A stretch of 64,000 bases of DNA, from contig NZ_DASVMI010000043.1 of the NCBI RefSeq assembly GCF_036384435.1, positions 1-64,000 of the forward strand. Reading direction: 5' to 3'. Positions within the stretch are counted from its first letter, which is position 1. Every line of letters starts with the position of its first letter. A program made the translations under genes and the position numbers. Below, one piece after another: positions 46,434-57,816 of this stretch. The DNA comes from GSA-30 sp036384435 (GTDB taxonomy: Bacteria; Pseudomonadota; Gammaproteobacteria; Xanthomonadales; Rhodanobacteraceae). The notes below the pieces were generated by a model, which was not told the origin of the DNA, did no database searches, and saw only the letters and a program-made list of their open reading frames with translations.

Positions 46434-46493
46434 ATGATTTACATCGCCACGCACGCGTCCATCGTCACTCACCGGCTGCTTGCCGCCTGCTGA
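46434..46493 (+). CDS. possible leader peptide, 19 aa
   Basis: A short frame reads MIYIATHASIVTHRLLAAC and starts seven bases after GAGGAG, a strong ribosome binding site. It lies 166 bases before the acetyltransferase gene on the same strand. It could be a regulatory leader or a real microprotein. Nothing is known of it from the sequence alone. Confidence 0.35.
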   Translation: MIYIATHASIVTHRLLAAC

Positions 46494-46659
46494 TCGATTC
46501 GTCGATACAGCGCTTCCGAGCCTGACGATCTCCGTCCCTAAAGGACGCGTGTCCCAGCAGTTTTCGTCCCGCGCCTGATCGGTGCGGTTGAATCGTTTGC
46601 GTTGTGTGGCGGCCTTTAAGGTCGCGCGCACGCGTGCTGCCAAAAGAAGTGCCCGACTT

Positions 46660-47427
46660 ATGACTACGCATGAACACACAGCCCTGCGCCGTGTTGCAGC
46701 CTATTTGCGTGCCCGCATGGGTGCACAGGGTGAAGTGCAGCGGCTGGCCCCGTTCACCGTTACGTTCGACCCCAATAGCGATGTGCCTGCACGCAATTAT
46801 GCTATGCCCGATGATGGCGCGCTGGCTGGCCGTTTTGCCGTCAGCATGCTCAAGGATATGTTCCTGCGCCGACGCCGGACCCCGCGCCTGGAGTACATTG
46901 ATGAACTGGCTCCTGCGTTGCTGGCCCAATTGCAGGCGCAGGATTTCATCATCGCACCGCCGTTGTCGCTGATGACTTGTGCGCGCGATCAACTGGTTGC
47001 CGATTGCGACCTGGACGGTGTCGCCTGGACATTGGCCGAGTCGGAGGCCGAACTGCATGCGGCCGCTACGGTGCAGAACCATGCTTACGGCTTCACGCAC
47101 ACCAGCGAGGCTGACGTGGAGCGGCTTCACCAAGTGGTGGACCAGGGTGGCGCCGTGGCCCTGGCATGTTGCCCAGAGGGTTCGCCGCTCGGCGCCGGTC
47201 TTTATACGCCTCCGGTCGATGGAGTGACCGAGATCGCCGCTCTCGGCGTGGCCTCGCAGGCCCGCCGTCGTGGTATCGGGCGCGCCATGACCGCGCTACT
47301 GGCCGATCATGCCTTCGTGCAGGGAGTGGAATGTCCTTTCCTGATGACCGAGCAGGCCAACGAGGATCGCGTCTACCGCCGTGCGGGCTTTATCCGGTTC
47401 GGCCGGCTTCTCACGGTTTCAGCATGA
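46660..47427 (+). CDS. GNAT-family N-acetyltransferase
   Basis: The chosen ATG at 46660 gives 255 residues; an in-frame ATG lies 78 bases upstream but gives a basic N-terminus without support. The N-terminal 130 residues match nothing that I recognise. The C-terminal half is a GNAT fold with the acetyl-CoA loop 'LGVASQARRRGIGRAMTALL' (motif A) and 'NEDRVYRRAGFIRFGRL' (motif B). It would acetylate an amine of an unknown substrate. Confidence 0.82.
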   Translation: MTTHEHTALRRVAAYLRARMGAQGEVQRLAPFTVTFDPNSDVPARNYAMPDDGALAGRFAVSMLKDMFLRRRRTPRLEYIDELAPALLAQLQAQDFIIAPPLSLMTCARDQLVADCDLDGVAWTLAESEAELHAAATVQNHAYGFTHTSEADVERLHQVVDQGGAVALACCPEGSPLGAGLYTPPVDGVTEIAALGVASQARRRGIGRAMTALLADHAFVQGVECPFLMTEQANEDRVYRRAGFIRFGRLLTVSA

Positions 47428-47460
47428 AAAAAGGCCGGCAGTGGCAAGCACTGCCGGCCT
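47427..47460 (-). terminator. terminator of bamD
   Basis: A perfect 12-bp stem (AGGCCGGCAGTG, loop of 5) at 47432-47460 is followed, reading leftwards, by six T. It starts at the last base of the acetyltransferase stop codon and may serve both convergent genes, but the T-run fits bamD. Confidence 0.85.
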
Positions 47461-47503
47461 CGGATTGTCGCTCGTTCGATCTCGTCGTCAGCCTTGCTGG
47501 CGA

Positions 47504-48340
47504 TCAGTGATGCCCCGAGAACGGAATCATCTTGCGCAGCGTGGACGGCGGATGCGGCCACTTGGCATCTTTCAGGTATGGATGATCCGGGTAGTTCAAA
47601 GCCAGCACCTGGCGCGTCTGGTCGGCCAGGCTCTTCTGATTCAGCGCGATGTAGCTGCGGGTCAGAATGGCCAACGCGTCCCCGGTCTGCGGGGCCTGTT
47701 GGTAGTGCTCGATCACGTACTGCGCCCGGTTGGCCGACGCGATATAGGCCTTATTGCGCAGGTAGAACTCGGCGACGTTGATTTCGAACTGGGCGAGCAC
47801 GTTGCGCAGGTAGATCATGCGCTGGCGGGCGTCGGTCGAATAGGCACTGTCAGGAAAGCGGCGGGTCAGTTCGGAGAAATCGTCGAACGCTTGCAGGTTG
47901 TAGCCCTGGTCGCGGCGCGTCTGGTTCTCGTCACGATGCATCAGACGCTCGATGGCGCCGCTGGTGCGGTCGAAGTTGATCAAGCCGCGCAGGTAGTAGG
48001 CGTAATCGACATGTTGCTGCGTGGGATAGGTCTTGATGAACCGGTTGATCGTGGAATATGCGTCATCCGGTTGGTTGTCCTTGTACTGCGAGTACGCCAG
48101 GTCAAGCTGGGCCTGCTCGTTGTAGTCGCCGGAAGGGAAGCGGGCGATCAGGCGCTGATAGGCCTTGGTCGCCGCCGCATAGTCGGCGTTCTCCAGCGAG
48201 TTGTGCGCAAAGGCGTAGAGCTTCTCCACCGGCATCGTGTCCACGTTGTCGCGCTTGTGGCGGAACATCGAGCAACTGCTCATCGCCACGGCGATGACGA
48301 GCACAATGAGGAGTTTCAGGGCCGGCTTGGTTACGCGCAT
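47504..48340 (-). CDS. bamD: BamD, outer membrane assembly lipoprotein
   Basis: The 278-aa product starts at the ATG at 48340 and has a lipoprotein signal with Cys in 'VIAVAMSSCSMF'. The mature part is built of TPR-like helical repeats ('YAFAHNSLENADYAAATKAYQRLIARFPSG', 'YYLRGLINFDRTSGAIERL'), as in BamD/ComL. It is the essential partner of BamA in outer membrane protein insertion and sits on the inner face of the outer membrane. It is divergent from rluD, the usual neighbour in gammaproteobacteria. Confidence 0.95.
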   Translation of the reverse strand: MRVTKPALKLLIVLVIAVAMSSCSMFRHKRDNVDTMPVEKLYAFAHNSLENADYAAATKAYQRLIARFPSGDYNEQAQLDLAYSQYKDNQPDDAYSTINRFIKTYPTQQHVDYAYYLRGLINFDRTSGAIERLMHRDENQTRRDQGYNLQAFDDFSELTRRFPDSAYSTDARQRMIYLRNVLAQFEINVAEFYLRNKAYIASANRAQYVIEHYQQAPQTGDALAILTRSYIALNQKSLADQTRQVLALNYPDHPYLKDAKWPHPPSTLRKMIPFSGHH

Positions 48341-48523
48341 GGGGTCGGATTTCTGAGTGTCGAACGGTGGATGATAGCCTATAGCGCCGGGACTCGGGAC
48401 TTGGGCGGTGGATCCGACGGTTTTCCCGCCGGTGTCCTCCCCAAGGTCCTCTTTGCCCGGCCGCCTGCCAGCTTGCGGGATGTCCTGCGAGTGTCCATAT
48501 CCCCGAGCCGTGAGTTTTGCTCC

Positions 48524-49498
48524 ATGACTGTAGTTCGCCACGAAGCCATCGTCCCCTTGTCGGCGGCAGGTCGCAGGTTTGACCAGACCCTGGCCGATAT
48601 GTTCCCCGATTATTCCCGTTCCCGGCTGACCGGCTGGATCAAGGAGGGGGCGGTGACCCTGGATGGCACCCATATGCCGCCTCGATACCTGCTCAGGGGG
48701 GGAGAAAAGGTCGTCGTGGAGGCCGAACTGGCCGCCGAAGTCACCTCCCAGCCCGAGGATATCGCCCTGGACATCGTTCACGAGGATGATTACCTGCTGG
48801 TGCTCAACAAGCCCGCAGGGCTGGTCGTGCACCCGGGAGCCGGCAACCCGGCCGGCACCGTGCTCAATGCCTTGCTGCACCATGACGCCCGGCTGGCCGA
48901 GCTTCCGCGCGGTGGTATCGTGCACCGCCTGGACAAGGACACATCGGGCTTGATGGTGGTCGCGCGCACGCTGGCGGCCCATACCGGCTTGGTGGACATG
49001 CTGTCCCGGCACGAAGTGGAGCGCCAGTACGAGGCGGTCGTGGTGGGAACCTTGGTGGCCGGCGGCACGGTGGATGCGCCGATAGGCCGCCATATGGGCG
49101 ATCGGCTGCGCCAGGCCGTGCGTGACGAGGAGGACGGCAAGCACGCCGTCACCCATTACCGGCTGCGCGAGCGTTTTCGCGCACACAGCCTGCTGCAATG
49201 CAGCCTGGAGACGGGGCGTACCCACCAGATCCGCGTGCACATGACCCATATCAATCATCCGCTGGTGGGTGATCCCCTGTATGGCGGCGGCCTGAAGCTC
49301 CCCAAGGGCGCCTCGCCCGAGCTGGTCGCGGCCCTGCGAGGATTTCGTCGTCAGGCGCTGCATGCGGAGCGGCTGGCGTTTGAACACCCGGTCACGAGCG
49401 AGCCGTTGTCGTTCGCGGCCGAGCGCCCGGCCGACCAGCAGGCCCTGATCGATGCCTTGCGCAGCGACCTGTCCGTTCACGGCCATGACGACTATTGA
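48524..49498 (+). CDS. rluD: 23S rRNA pseudouridine synthase RluD
   Basis: The 324-aa product has an N-terminal S4 RNA-binding domain ('RRFDQTLADMFPDYSRSRLTGWI') and an RluA-family catalytic domain with 'GGIVHRLDKDTSGLMVVA', which holds the catalytic Asp, and 'TGRTHQIRVHM'. It makes the pseudouridines of helix 69 in 23S rRNA. Position between bamD and pgeF supports RluD over other RluA-family members. The pgeF start overlaps its end. Confidence 0.94.
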   Translation: MTVVRHEAIVPLSAAGRRFDQTLADMFPDYSRSRLTGWIKEGAVTLDGTHMPPRYLLRGGEKVVVEAELAAEVTSQPEDIALDIVHEDDYLLVLNKPAGLVVHPGAGNPAGTVLNALLHHDARLAELPRGGIVHRLDKDTSGLMVVARTLAAHTGLVDMLSRHEVERQYEAVVVGTLVAGGTVDAPIGRHMGDRLRQAVRDEEDGKHAVTHYRLRERFRAHSLLQCSLETGRTHQIRVHMTHINHPLVGDPLYGGGLKLPKGASPELVAALRGFRRQALHAERLAFEHPVTSEPLSFAAERPADQQALIDALRSDLSVHGHDDY

Positions 49499-50255
49499 GC
49501 CGGGTATGGGCGACCTGGCCTGGGTGTTTCCCGATTGGCCGGCGCCGCGAGGTATCCGGGCCGCGGTCACCACACGCCATGGCCCGGGCGTGTCCGCCCC
49601 GCCATTCGAGCGTTTCAACCTGGGCCTGAGCAGTGGCGACAACATCGACGCTGTCGTCGCCAACCGATGCGCACTGCGTGAGGCGCTGGGCCTGCCTTCG
49701 ACGCCGCGCTGGCTTCAGCAGGTACATGGCACGGTGGTAGCCGATCTGGGTCCATTATCCGGGGAGCATGAGCCTCAGGCTGATGCCGCGGTTTCCCGGG
49801 TGCCGGGGACCGTATTGGCCATCCTGACCGCCGATTGCGTGCCTGTACTGTTTGCCAGCGATGACGGGCACCAGATCGGCGCGGCACATGCCGGCTGGAA
49901 AGGCCTGGCCGCTGGGGTGCTGGAGGCGACCGTCGAGCAGATGCAGGTATCGCCGCAACGCGTGACGGCCTGGATCGGTCCCTGCATCGGTACCGCCTCC
50001 TATGAAATCGACGCGCCGGTACGGGATGCCTTCGTGCACGTCGATGCCTCGGCCACTGATTATTTCCAGGCTACCCGACCCGGGCATTGGCTATGCGACA
50101 TGGCGGGCCTCGCGCGCCATCGACTGGTACGGATGGGCGTGCCGCAGATTTTTGGTGGTGACTTCGATACGCGCACCGATGAGCGGTTCTATTCCTATCG
50201 CAGGGAGGGCGCCAGAAGCGGACGGTTTGCGTCGCTGGTCTGGCTGGAAGGGTAG
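49485..50255 (+). CDS. pgeF: PgeF (YfiH), purine/peptidoglycan editing factor
   Basis: The 256-aa product starts at the ATG at 49485, 14 bases inside the rluD end; an ATG at 49506 is also possible. It is a multicopper-oxidase-like fold protein of the YfiH family, with 'LQQVHGTVV', Cys in 'LTADCVPVLF' and His in 'GAAHAGWKGLAAGV', the metal-site residues of the family. Members remove L-Ser misincorporated in UDP-MurNAc peptides or show purine nucleoside activity. rluD-pgeF coupling is common in gammaproteobacteria. Confidence 0.92.
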   Translation: MTTIEPGMGDLAWVFPDWPAPRGIRAAVTTRHGPGVSAPPFERFNLGLSSGDNIDAVVANRCALREALGLPSTPRWLQQVHGTVVADLGPLSGEHEPQADAAVSRVPGTVLAILTADCVPVLFASDDGHQIGAAHAGWKGLAAGVLEATVEQMQVSPQRVTAWIGPCIGTASYEIDAPVRDAFVHVDASATDYFQATRPGHWLCDMAGLARHRLVRMGVPQIFGGDFDTRTDERFYSYRREGARSGRFASLVWLEG

Positions 50256-50408
50256 CCGCGGCGGTAGGCGGGAGATGGGTGTTGGCGGCGCGAAAGCCGG
50301 CTACTTGAGTCCAGCCATCCAGCTTGCGTTAAAGCCATCGTAACTTCGAAGGTTTGTCCATGGCTGTCGGACTTGCATCCCCGTCACCCGTTTCCAGGTC
50401 CTCCGTGC

Positions 50409-51773
50409 TCATGCGGCCAGTGCGTCGAGAAAAGAGATACGCCACGCGGTGATGTCTTGCTGCTGTAAGGTCTCCATCATGGCGTGCCAGCGATTGCGGC
50501 GCTCTTTCAGCGGCATCTTCAATGCACGCTCCAACGCGTCGGTCACTTCCTCGGTGTCGGCCGGATTGACCAGCAGGGCTTGCGTCAGCTCCTGTGCGGC
50601 GCCCGCAAAGCGGGATAGTACGAGTACCCCGGGGTCCTTGGGGTTCTGGCTGGCTACGTATTCCTTGGCCACCAGGTTCATGCCATCACGCAAGGGCGTG
50701 ATCAGTCCTACGCGTGCGACACGGTAGTAGCCGCTGAGTACGGAATGGGGGAACGAGTTGTTGACGTAGCGGATCGGTACCCAATCGGGAGCGGCATAAA
50801 CGCCGTTGATGTGTCCTGCGCTGCGCTCCAGGTCACGGCGGATCTGGCGATATTCCGGCACCGTCGTACGTGAGGGTGGAGCAATCTGCAGGAAAGTCAC
50901 CTTGCGGTGGAAATCCGAGGCGCGTTCAAGCAGGCGTTCATAGGCATGGAAGCGCTCTGGCAAGCCTTTGGAGTAGTCCAGGCGATCGACGCCGATGATC
51001 AGGGCGCGTCCGTCCAGGCTGGCGCTCAACTGCCGTACTTCTTCCTGGTCGATCGAGTGTCTGGCCATGTCCGCGACCTGCTTGGTGTCGATGCCGATCG
51101 GAAACACCCCGGCGCGGAAAATGCGTCCATTTTCCGCGCGCATGCGATGACCTGGCCGCATGACGGCATGGGCTTCGTGCAGGAAATAGTCTTCCAGGGC
51201 GCGCAGGTCGCGCGCGGTGTGCAGCCCGATCAGATCGTAGCTGGACAATGTTTCCAGCAGCTCACGATGGTGCGGCAGGGCGATCAGCAGGCCCGCCGCT
51301 GGCAGGGGCGTGTGCAGGAAGAAGCCGATCCGGTTGCGCACGCCGCGCTCACGCAGCATCGAGGCAAGCGGAATGAGATGGTAGTCATTGATCCAGATCA
51401 GATCGCCCGGTTCGATCAGTTCGACCAGCCGCTCGGCGAACAGGGTATTAACTCGTAAATAGCCGTCCAGATGGCCACGGTTGTAATCGACCAGGTCGGG
51501 CCGGTAGTGCAGAAGCGGCCAGAGCGTGCGATTGGCGTAGCCATCGTAGAAGTGATCATGATCATCCTTTGACAGATCGATCGTGGCGTATTCGACCGGG
51601 CCGTCCTTGAGGCGGTGCAGTTCTCCGGCCGTGTGCTTGCCGGTCTTCCCGCTCCAGCCAAACCACAACCCACCGCGCTCACGCAACGCATCGCGCATGG
51701 CCGATGCCAACCCGCCGGTAGCGGTCTGGTTGGGCATGGCAACGCGGTTTGAGACGACGATCAGGCGAGACAT
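50409..51773 (-). CDS. otsA: trehalose-6-phosphate synthase
   Basis: The 454-aa product starts at an ATG five bases after AGAGGA and reads 'MSRLIVVSNRVA', the usual GT20 N-terminus. Other family signatures are 'GGLASAMRDAL', 'IWINDYHLIPLASML', 'FFLHTPLPA', 'GVDRLDYSKGLPERF' and 'LITPLRDGMNLVAKEYVA'. It joins UDP-glucose and glucose 6-phosphate in the cytoplasm. It is the last gene of the otsB-GH15-otsA operon, 155 bases after the GH15 gene. Trehalose protects against osmotic and drying stress. Confidence 0.95.
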   Translation of the reverse strand: MSRLIVVSNRVAMPNQTATGGLASAMRDALRERGGLWFGWSGKTGKHTAGELHRLKDGPVEYATIDLSKDDHDHFYDGYANRTLWPLLHYRPDLVDYNRGHLDGYLRVNTLFAERLVELIEPGDLIWINDYHLIPLASMLRERGVRNRIGFFLHTPLPAAGLLIALPHHRELLETLSSYDLIGLHTARDLRALEDYFLHEAHAVMRPGHRMRAENGRIFRAGVFPIGIDTKQVADMARHSIDQEEVRQLSASLDGRALIIGVDRLDYSKGLPERFHAYERLLERASDFHRKVTFLQIAPPSRTTVPEYRQIRRDLERSAGHINGVYAAPDWVPIRYVNNSFPHSVLSGYYRVARVGLITPLRDGMNLVAKEYVASQNPKDPGVLVLSRFAGAAQELTQALLVNPADTEEVTDALERALKMPLKERRNRWHAMMETLQQQDITAWRISFLDALAA

Positions 51774-51819
51774 GGGATTCCTCTTTGGAGTGCGTGAATG
51801 GGGCGGGGACGCCGCCTGT

Positions 51820-51925
51820 AAAGGGTAAGGAGGAAGATCAACAACTCGCCCCCGGCTCCCCTCTCTACCCTTTGCAGCGAGCATCGCGAGCGACTTTTCA
51901 GGCAGCGCAGCCGCCGGCTTTACCT
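51820..51925. repeat. repeat-bearing gap between GH15 and otsA
   Basis: This gap has a long-range inverted repeat, AAAGGGTAAGG at 51819-51829 and the complementary CTACCCTTT at 51865-51873, and a GC-rich piece 'GCAGCGAGCATCGCGAGCG' related to the units at 32127-32340. It could cause internal termination in the trehalose operon. Confidence 0.45.
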
Positions 51926-51928
51926 TCG

Positions 51929-53764
51929 TTACATTGCATCTTCCCAGCGACGCGACAGCCTCATCGCGGCCTGGATCAGGCCAACCAGTGAATAAGTCTG
52001 CGGGAAATTGCCCCAGTGCTCGCCGGTCTGCGGAGCGATATCTTCCGACAATAAGCCCAGCGGATTGAGCCGGGAGAGCATATTTTCGAACATGGCGCGG
52101 GCCTGGTCGCGGCGGCCGATAGCGGCGAGTGCTTCGATGTACCAAAAGGTGCATATGTTGAAGCTTGTCTCCGGTTCGCCGAAGTCGTCCGGTGCGATAT
52201 AGCGGAACATGTAATTGCCGCGGCCAAGTTCCTTGCCGATCGCCTCCACAGTGGCGATGAACCGCGGATCGCTGGCCTGGAGAAAGCCGATGTCGGCCAG
52301 CAACAGCAAGCTGGCATCCAGGCGCTCGCCATCGTAGGCATCGGCAAAATGGCCCTTTTCTTCATTCCATGCGCGTGCCACGATGCGTTCGTGCAACGCG
52401 ACGGCTTCGTCGTGCCAATAGCGGGCGCGCTCGTCCAGTCCCAGTTCGGTGGCGATGTGCGCCAGCCGATCACAGGCTGCCCAGCACATCGCTGCCGAAT
52501 AGGTGTGCACATGCGCCCGACCACGAAATTCCCATAATCCTGCATCCGGTTGCTCGGCCATGCGCAAGGCTAATTCGCCCATGCGTTCCATACGGGTGAA
52601 TGTACGCTGGTCACCCCGGGTTTCCAGGCGCTGGTCGAAAAACAGTTGCGCGGAAGCCAGCACCACCGAGCCATAGACGTCATTCTGGCGCTGACGCCAT
52701 GCGTCGTTACCGACACGCACCGGGCCCATGCCGCGATAGCCGGCCAGGGCTTCGACCTGGATTTCCTTCAATTCATGTTCGAACAGGATGCCAAAGACCG
52801 GTCCGATCTCCTGGTCGTCATCAGCGGCCACGAGGTTGAATACATAGCGGATGTATTCCTCCATCGTGCGGGTAGCGCCCAGTCGATTGAGCGCTCGCAC
52901 GGTGAATGCCGCGTCACGTAGCCAGCAATAACGGTAGTCCCAGTTGCGCGACGAGTCTGGTGACTCGGGGATCGATGTCGTCAGCGCCGCTACAATGGCA
53001 CCTGTCGCTTCGTATTGGCATAGCTTCAGGGTGATGGCAGCACGAATAACATGCGTCTGCCACTCGTAAGGAATGGACAGGTACCGGACCCAGTCACGCC
53101 AGTAGGCGATCGTGCTGTCCAGGGTGTGATGGATGAACTCGGCCGGACCTTGCGTGAGTGTCTCGTCCGGGCCCAGGACAAAATGGGCCGCGCGATCCAG
53201 CCCGAACGGCAAGCCGCGCTCGATCAGTGGTGTCGCCACGTCGGAGGTCAGTCGCATCACCACGTCGCTGAGCATATAGCGGATATGGTTGCTGCCGGAG
53301 GTAGTCTGGGGCGCGCGCGCGCCGTAGTCACACAACGGGCGCAGCAGCACTCGGATGCGCGGCGAACCGGACAGGGGCCGCACGCGCCGGGCAATCAATA
53401 CCGGATGATAGAACCGCCCGTGTGCCCTGAAGCGCGGGGCGAAATCCACAATCTCGATCGCGCCGCCATGCTTGTCGTACAGGCGCGTCTGCAAAACGGC
53501 CGTATTTGGCAGGTATTGCTGCTCGGCGCGGTCGAAATCCTCCAGCGCGATGCTCCAGTCGCCACCTTCGCGTTTGGGTGAAAGCAGGGCACAGAAGCTG
53601 GCATCGGTATCGAATCGCGGCAGGCAGCACCATACGATGCGGGCTTGCGCATCGATCAGCGCGGCAACGCTGCCATTGCCGATGACGCCCAGAGACAGGT
53701 CGGCCTGCGGACCGCCTTTTGCCTCAGCCGGGGCGAACGCGATTTCCTCCATCGAATCGGTCAT
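51929..53764 (-). CDS. GH15-family glucoamylase/trehalase-like enzyme
   Basis: The 611-aa product starts at the ATG at 53764 after GGGAG; a longer frame starts further inside otsB. It has an N-terminal beta-sandwich ('LSLGVIGNGSVAALIDAQARIVWCCLPRFD') and a C-terminal (alpha/alpha)6 barrel ('RNWDYRYCWLRDAAFTVRALNRLG', 'NEEKGHFADAYDG'), as in GH15. There is no signal peptide, so it acts in the cytoplasm. Its substrate may be trehalose or short alpha-glucans. It overlaps otsB by 41 bases, so the two are coupled. Confidence 0.88.
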   Translation of the reverse strand: MTDSMEEIAFAPAEAKGGPQADLSLGVIGNGSVAALIDAQARIVWCCLPRFDTDASFCALLSPKREGGDWSIALEDFDRAEQQYLPNTAVLQTRLYDKHGGAIEIVDFAPRFRAHGRFYHPVLIARRVRPLSGSPRIRVLLRPLCDYGARAPQTTSGSNHIRYMLSDVVMRLTSDVATPLIERGLPFGLDRAAHFVLGPDETLTQGPAEFIHHTLDSTIAYWRDWVRYLSIPYEWQTHVIRAAITLKLCQYEATGAIVAALTTSIPESPDSSRNWDYRYCWLRDAAFTVRALNRLGATRTMEEYIRYVFNLVAADDDQEIGPVFGILFEHELKEIQVEALAGYRGMGPVRVGNDAWRQRQNDVYGSVVLASAQLFFDQRLETRGDQRTFTRMERMGELALRMAEQPDAGLWEFRGRAHVHTYSAAMCWAACDRLAHIATELGLDERARYWHDEAVALHERIVARAWNEEKGHFADAYDGERLDASLLLLADIGFLQASDPRFIATVEAIGKELGRGNYMFRYIAPDDFGEPETSFNICTFWYIEALAAIGRRDQARAMFENMLSRLNPLGLLSEDIAPQTGEHWGNFPQTYSLVGLIQAAMRLSRRWEDAM

Positions 53765-54533
53765 GCAACGTGACTCCCAGGGCATTGAGAACATGGATCA
53801 GCCAGGCCTGCACGGCGGCAGGCCCGGCCAGGGTGTATTGGGCCAGGGTGGGCTCACGGGAACCCACGCGAACGCTGATGCCATTCTCCAGGTTGGCCGT
53901 GGCGAAGCCGTGCTCGTCGGTGAAGTCGTCACCGACATAGACCGGTACGCGTCCCTGGAACGGCGCACGCTGCAACAGTTCGGCTACCGCCCGTCCCTTG
54001 TCCATGCCTGCCGGCTTGATCTCGATGACGCGATGGCCTGGCTGCGCTTCGTAATCGGGCAACTCCAGCAATAGTGCGTCCACTGCCTCGCTTAGGAGCG
54101 GCATGGCCGGGTCGCTACGGCGATCGTGCAGGGCCACGGCGATGCCTTTATCTTCCACGACGATGCCTGGGATCTGTGACGCCAAGGCGTCCGCGGCGTG
54201 GCGTAATCGCTGCCGTTCGGCGTGATCGAGCTCGATATCGCGGCGCGCACCATCGGCGTGCCGCAATTGCAGGCCGTGGATACCGGCCATGGCCCAGGCC
54301 GGCTGATGAAACAAGCGCATCAGGTCCTCGATCGGCCGGCCGCTGACCAGCGCCAATGCGCCACCCAGGGCGCCACAGGCACGGTGCAGTATATCGAGCA
54401 GGTCCTGGCCGACCTGGACCTGGTCCGGGCGATCGACAAAGTCGATCAGGCTACCGTCGACATCCAAAAAGAGCGCCCATGGATCCTGCCCTGACGGCAG
54501 GGGTGGCGCCGGCAGCGGCGAAGATGCGGGCAT
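53724..54533 (-). CDS. otsB: trehalose-6-phosphate phosphatase
   Basis: The 269-aa product has the HAD motif 'LFLDVDGSLIDF' (Asp nucleophile), 'LALVSGRPIEDL' and 'PVYVGDDFTDEHGF', which fits OtsB. It removes the phosphate from trehalose 6-phosphate. The start is the ATG at 54533; a GTG at 54581 lies upstream. No good SD is seen. It is the first gene of the operon, and its end overlaps the GH15 gene. Confidence 0.93.
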   Translation of the reverse strand: MPASSPLPAPPLPSGQDPWALFLDVDGSLIDFVDRPDQVQVGQDLLDILHRACGALGGALALVSGRPIEDLMRLFHQPAWAMAGIHGLQLRHADGARRDIELDHAERQRLRHAADALASQIPGIVVEDKGIAVALHDRRSDPAMPLLSEAVDALLLELPDYEAQPGHRVIEIKPAGMDKGRAVAELLQRAPFQGRVPVYVGDDFTDEHGFATANLENGISVRVGSREPTLAQYTLAGPAAVQAWLIHVLNALGVTLHDRFDGGNRVRPG

Positions 54534-54635
54534 GGCGGGACAAATAAGTGGCACAGACACCCGATTACCGTAGCAAAGCACATGTGAAGAGCTCCCTTCA
54601 CCTAAACAAAATCTTGCTGACTGGCGCCCGGGACG

Positions 54636-54661
54636 CTTGAAGCGTTAAATCCATGTCCATA
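54636..54661 (+). promoter_or_regulatory. possible heat-shock (sigma32) promoter of clpB
   Basis: CTTGAA at 54636-54641 and TCCATAC about 14 bases further fit loosely the sigma32 pattern CTTGAAA and CCCCATNT. It lies 60-90 bases before the clpB ATG. The -10 part is degenerate, so this is tentative. Confidence 0.4.
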
Positions 54662-54722
54662 CATCCATGCGCAGTGGCGAATGACGCCAAAATGACTTGA
54701 TCTTTGAGCGGGGATACCTTCC

Positions 54723-57305
<2,583 letters not shown>

Positions 57306-57330
57306 AAAAAACGGCACGAACGACGTACAG

Positions 57331-57358
57331 AAATCCCGGCTTTTGCCGGGATTTTTTT
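57331..57358 (+). terminator. terminator of clpB
   Basis: A perfect stem (AATCCCGGC, loop TTTT, GCCGGGATT) is followed by a T-run, 27 bases past the clpB stop. Confidence 0.9.
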
Positions 57359-57510
57359 GCCTTCAAAAGACGGGAGGGTTCGGACAATCTTGTGGCACTG
57401 GCTCGTCATACTTTCCAGTGGCAGGGATGCCGGCGGTGCGCCCGAATGCGATGACTTGGCGTGTCGTGCGTTAACACGTGTCGGGCACTGCTGCTAAGAT
57501 CGCGGCGCCT

Positions 57511-57697
57511 CAAGGTGGCCGACGGTTCCAGCCGGCGGCTTAAACGGGAATCTGGTGCGTCTTCACAGGCCATGCCAGAGCTGCCCCCGCAACGGTAGGC
57601 GAGTATCGATTCGCATGGCCACTGTGCTTTCGAGCATGGGAAGGCGCGGATGCCGGGGGGGATGCCCCTCGCTCGCAAGCCCGGAGACCGGCCTTGG
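57511..57697 (+). promoter_or_regulatory. cobalamin (adenosylcobalamin-type) riboswitch
   Basis: The canonical elements appear in order: AAGGTGGCC (P1 5' side), AAACGGGAATCTGGTGCG, CCAGAGCTGCCCCCGCAACGG (the B12 box, 57571-57592), GCCACTGTGC, and GCCCGGAGACCGGCCTTG at the 3' side, closing P1. It lies upstream of btuM on the same strand and would lower expression of btuM and the cob genes when B12 is high. Confidence 0.93.
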
Positions 57698-57816
57698 AAG
57701 CATGACCAGACAGGCGGAGGGCCGGGTCGGGGCTGTCTGCTCTCGCCCACTCTCTGCGCCTGCCTGACCTCAAACCAGGCCGCACGGGATGAATGCGGCT
57801 TCAGGGAGCAAGCCGC

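Noticed and set aside
47381..49498. Single 705-codon plus frame joining the bamD antisense to rluD
   Set aside because: bamD on the other strand is certain, and rluD has its own ATG at 48524 with a normal N-terminus.
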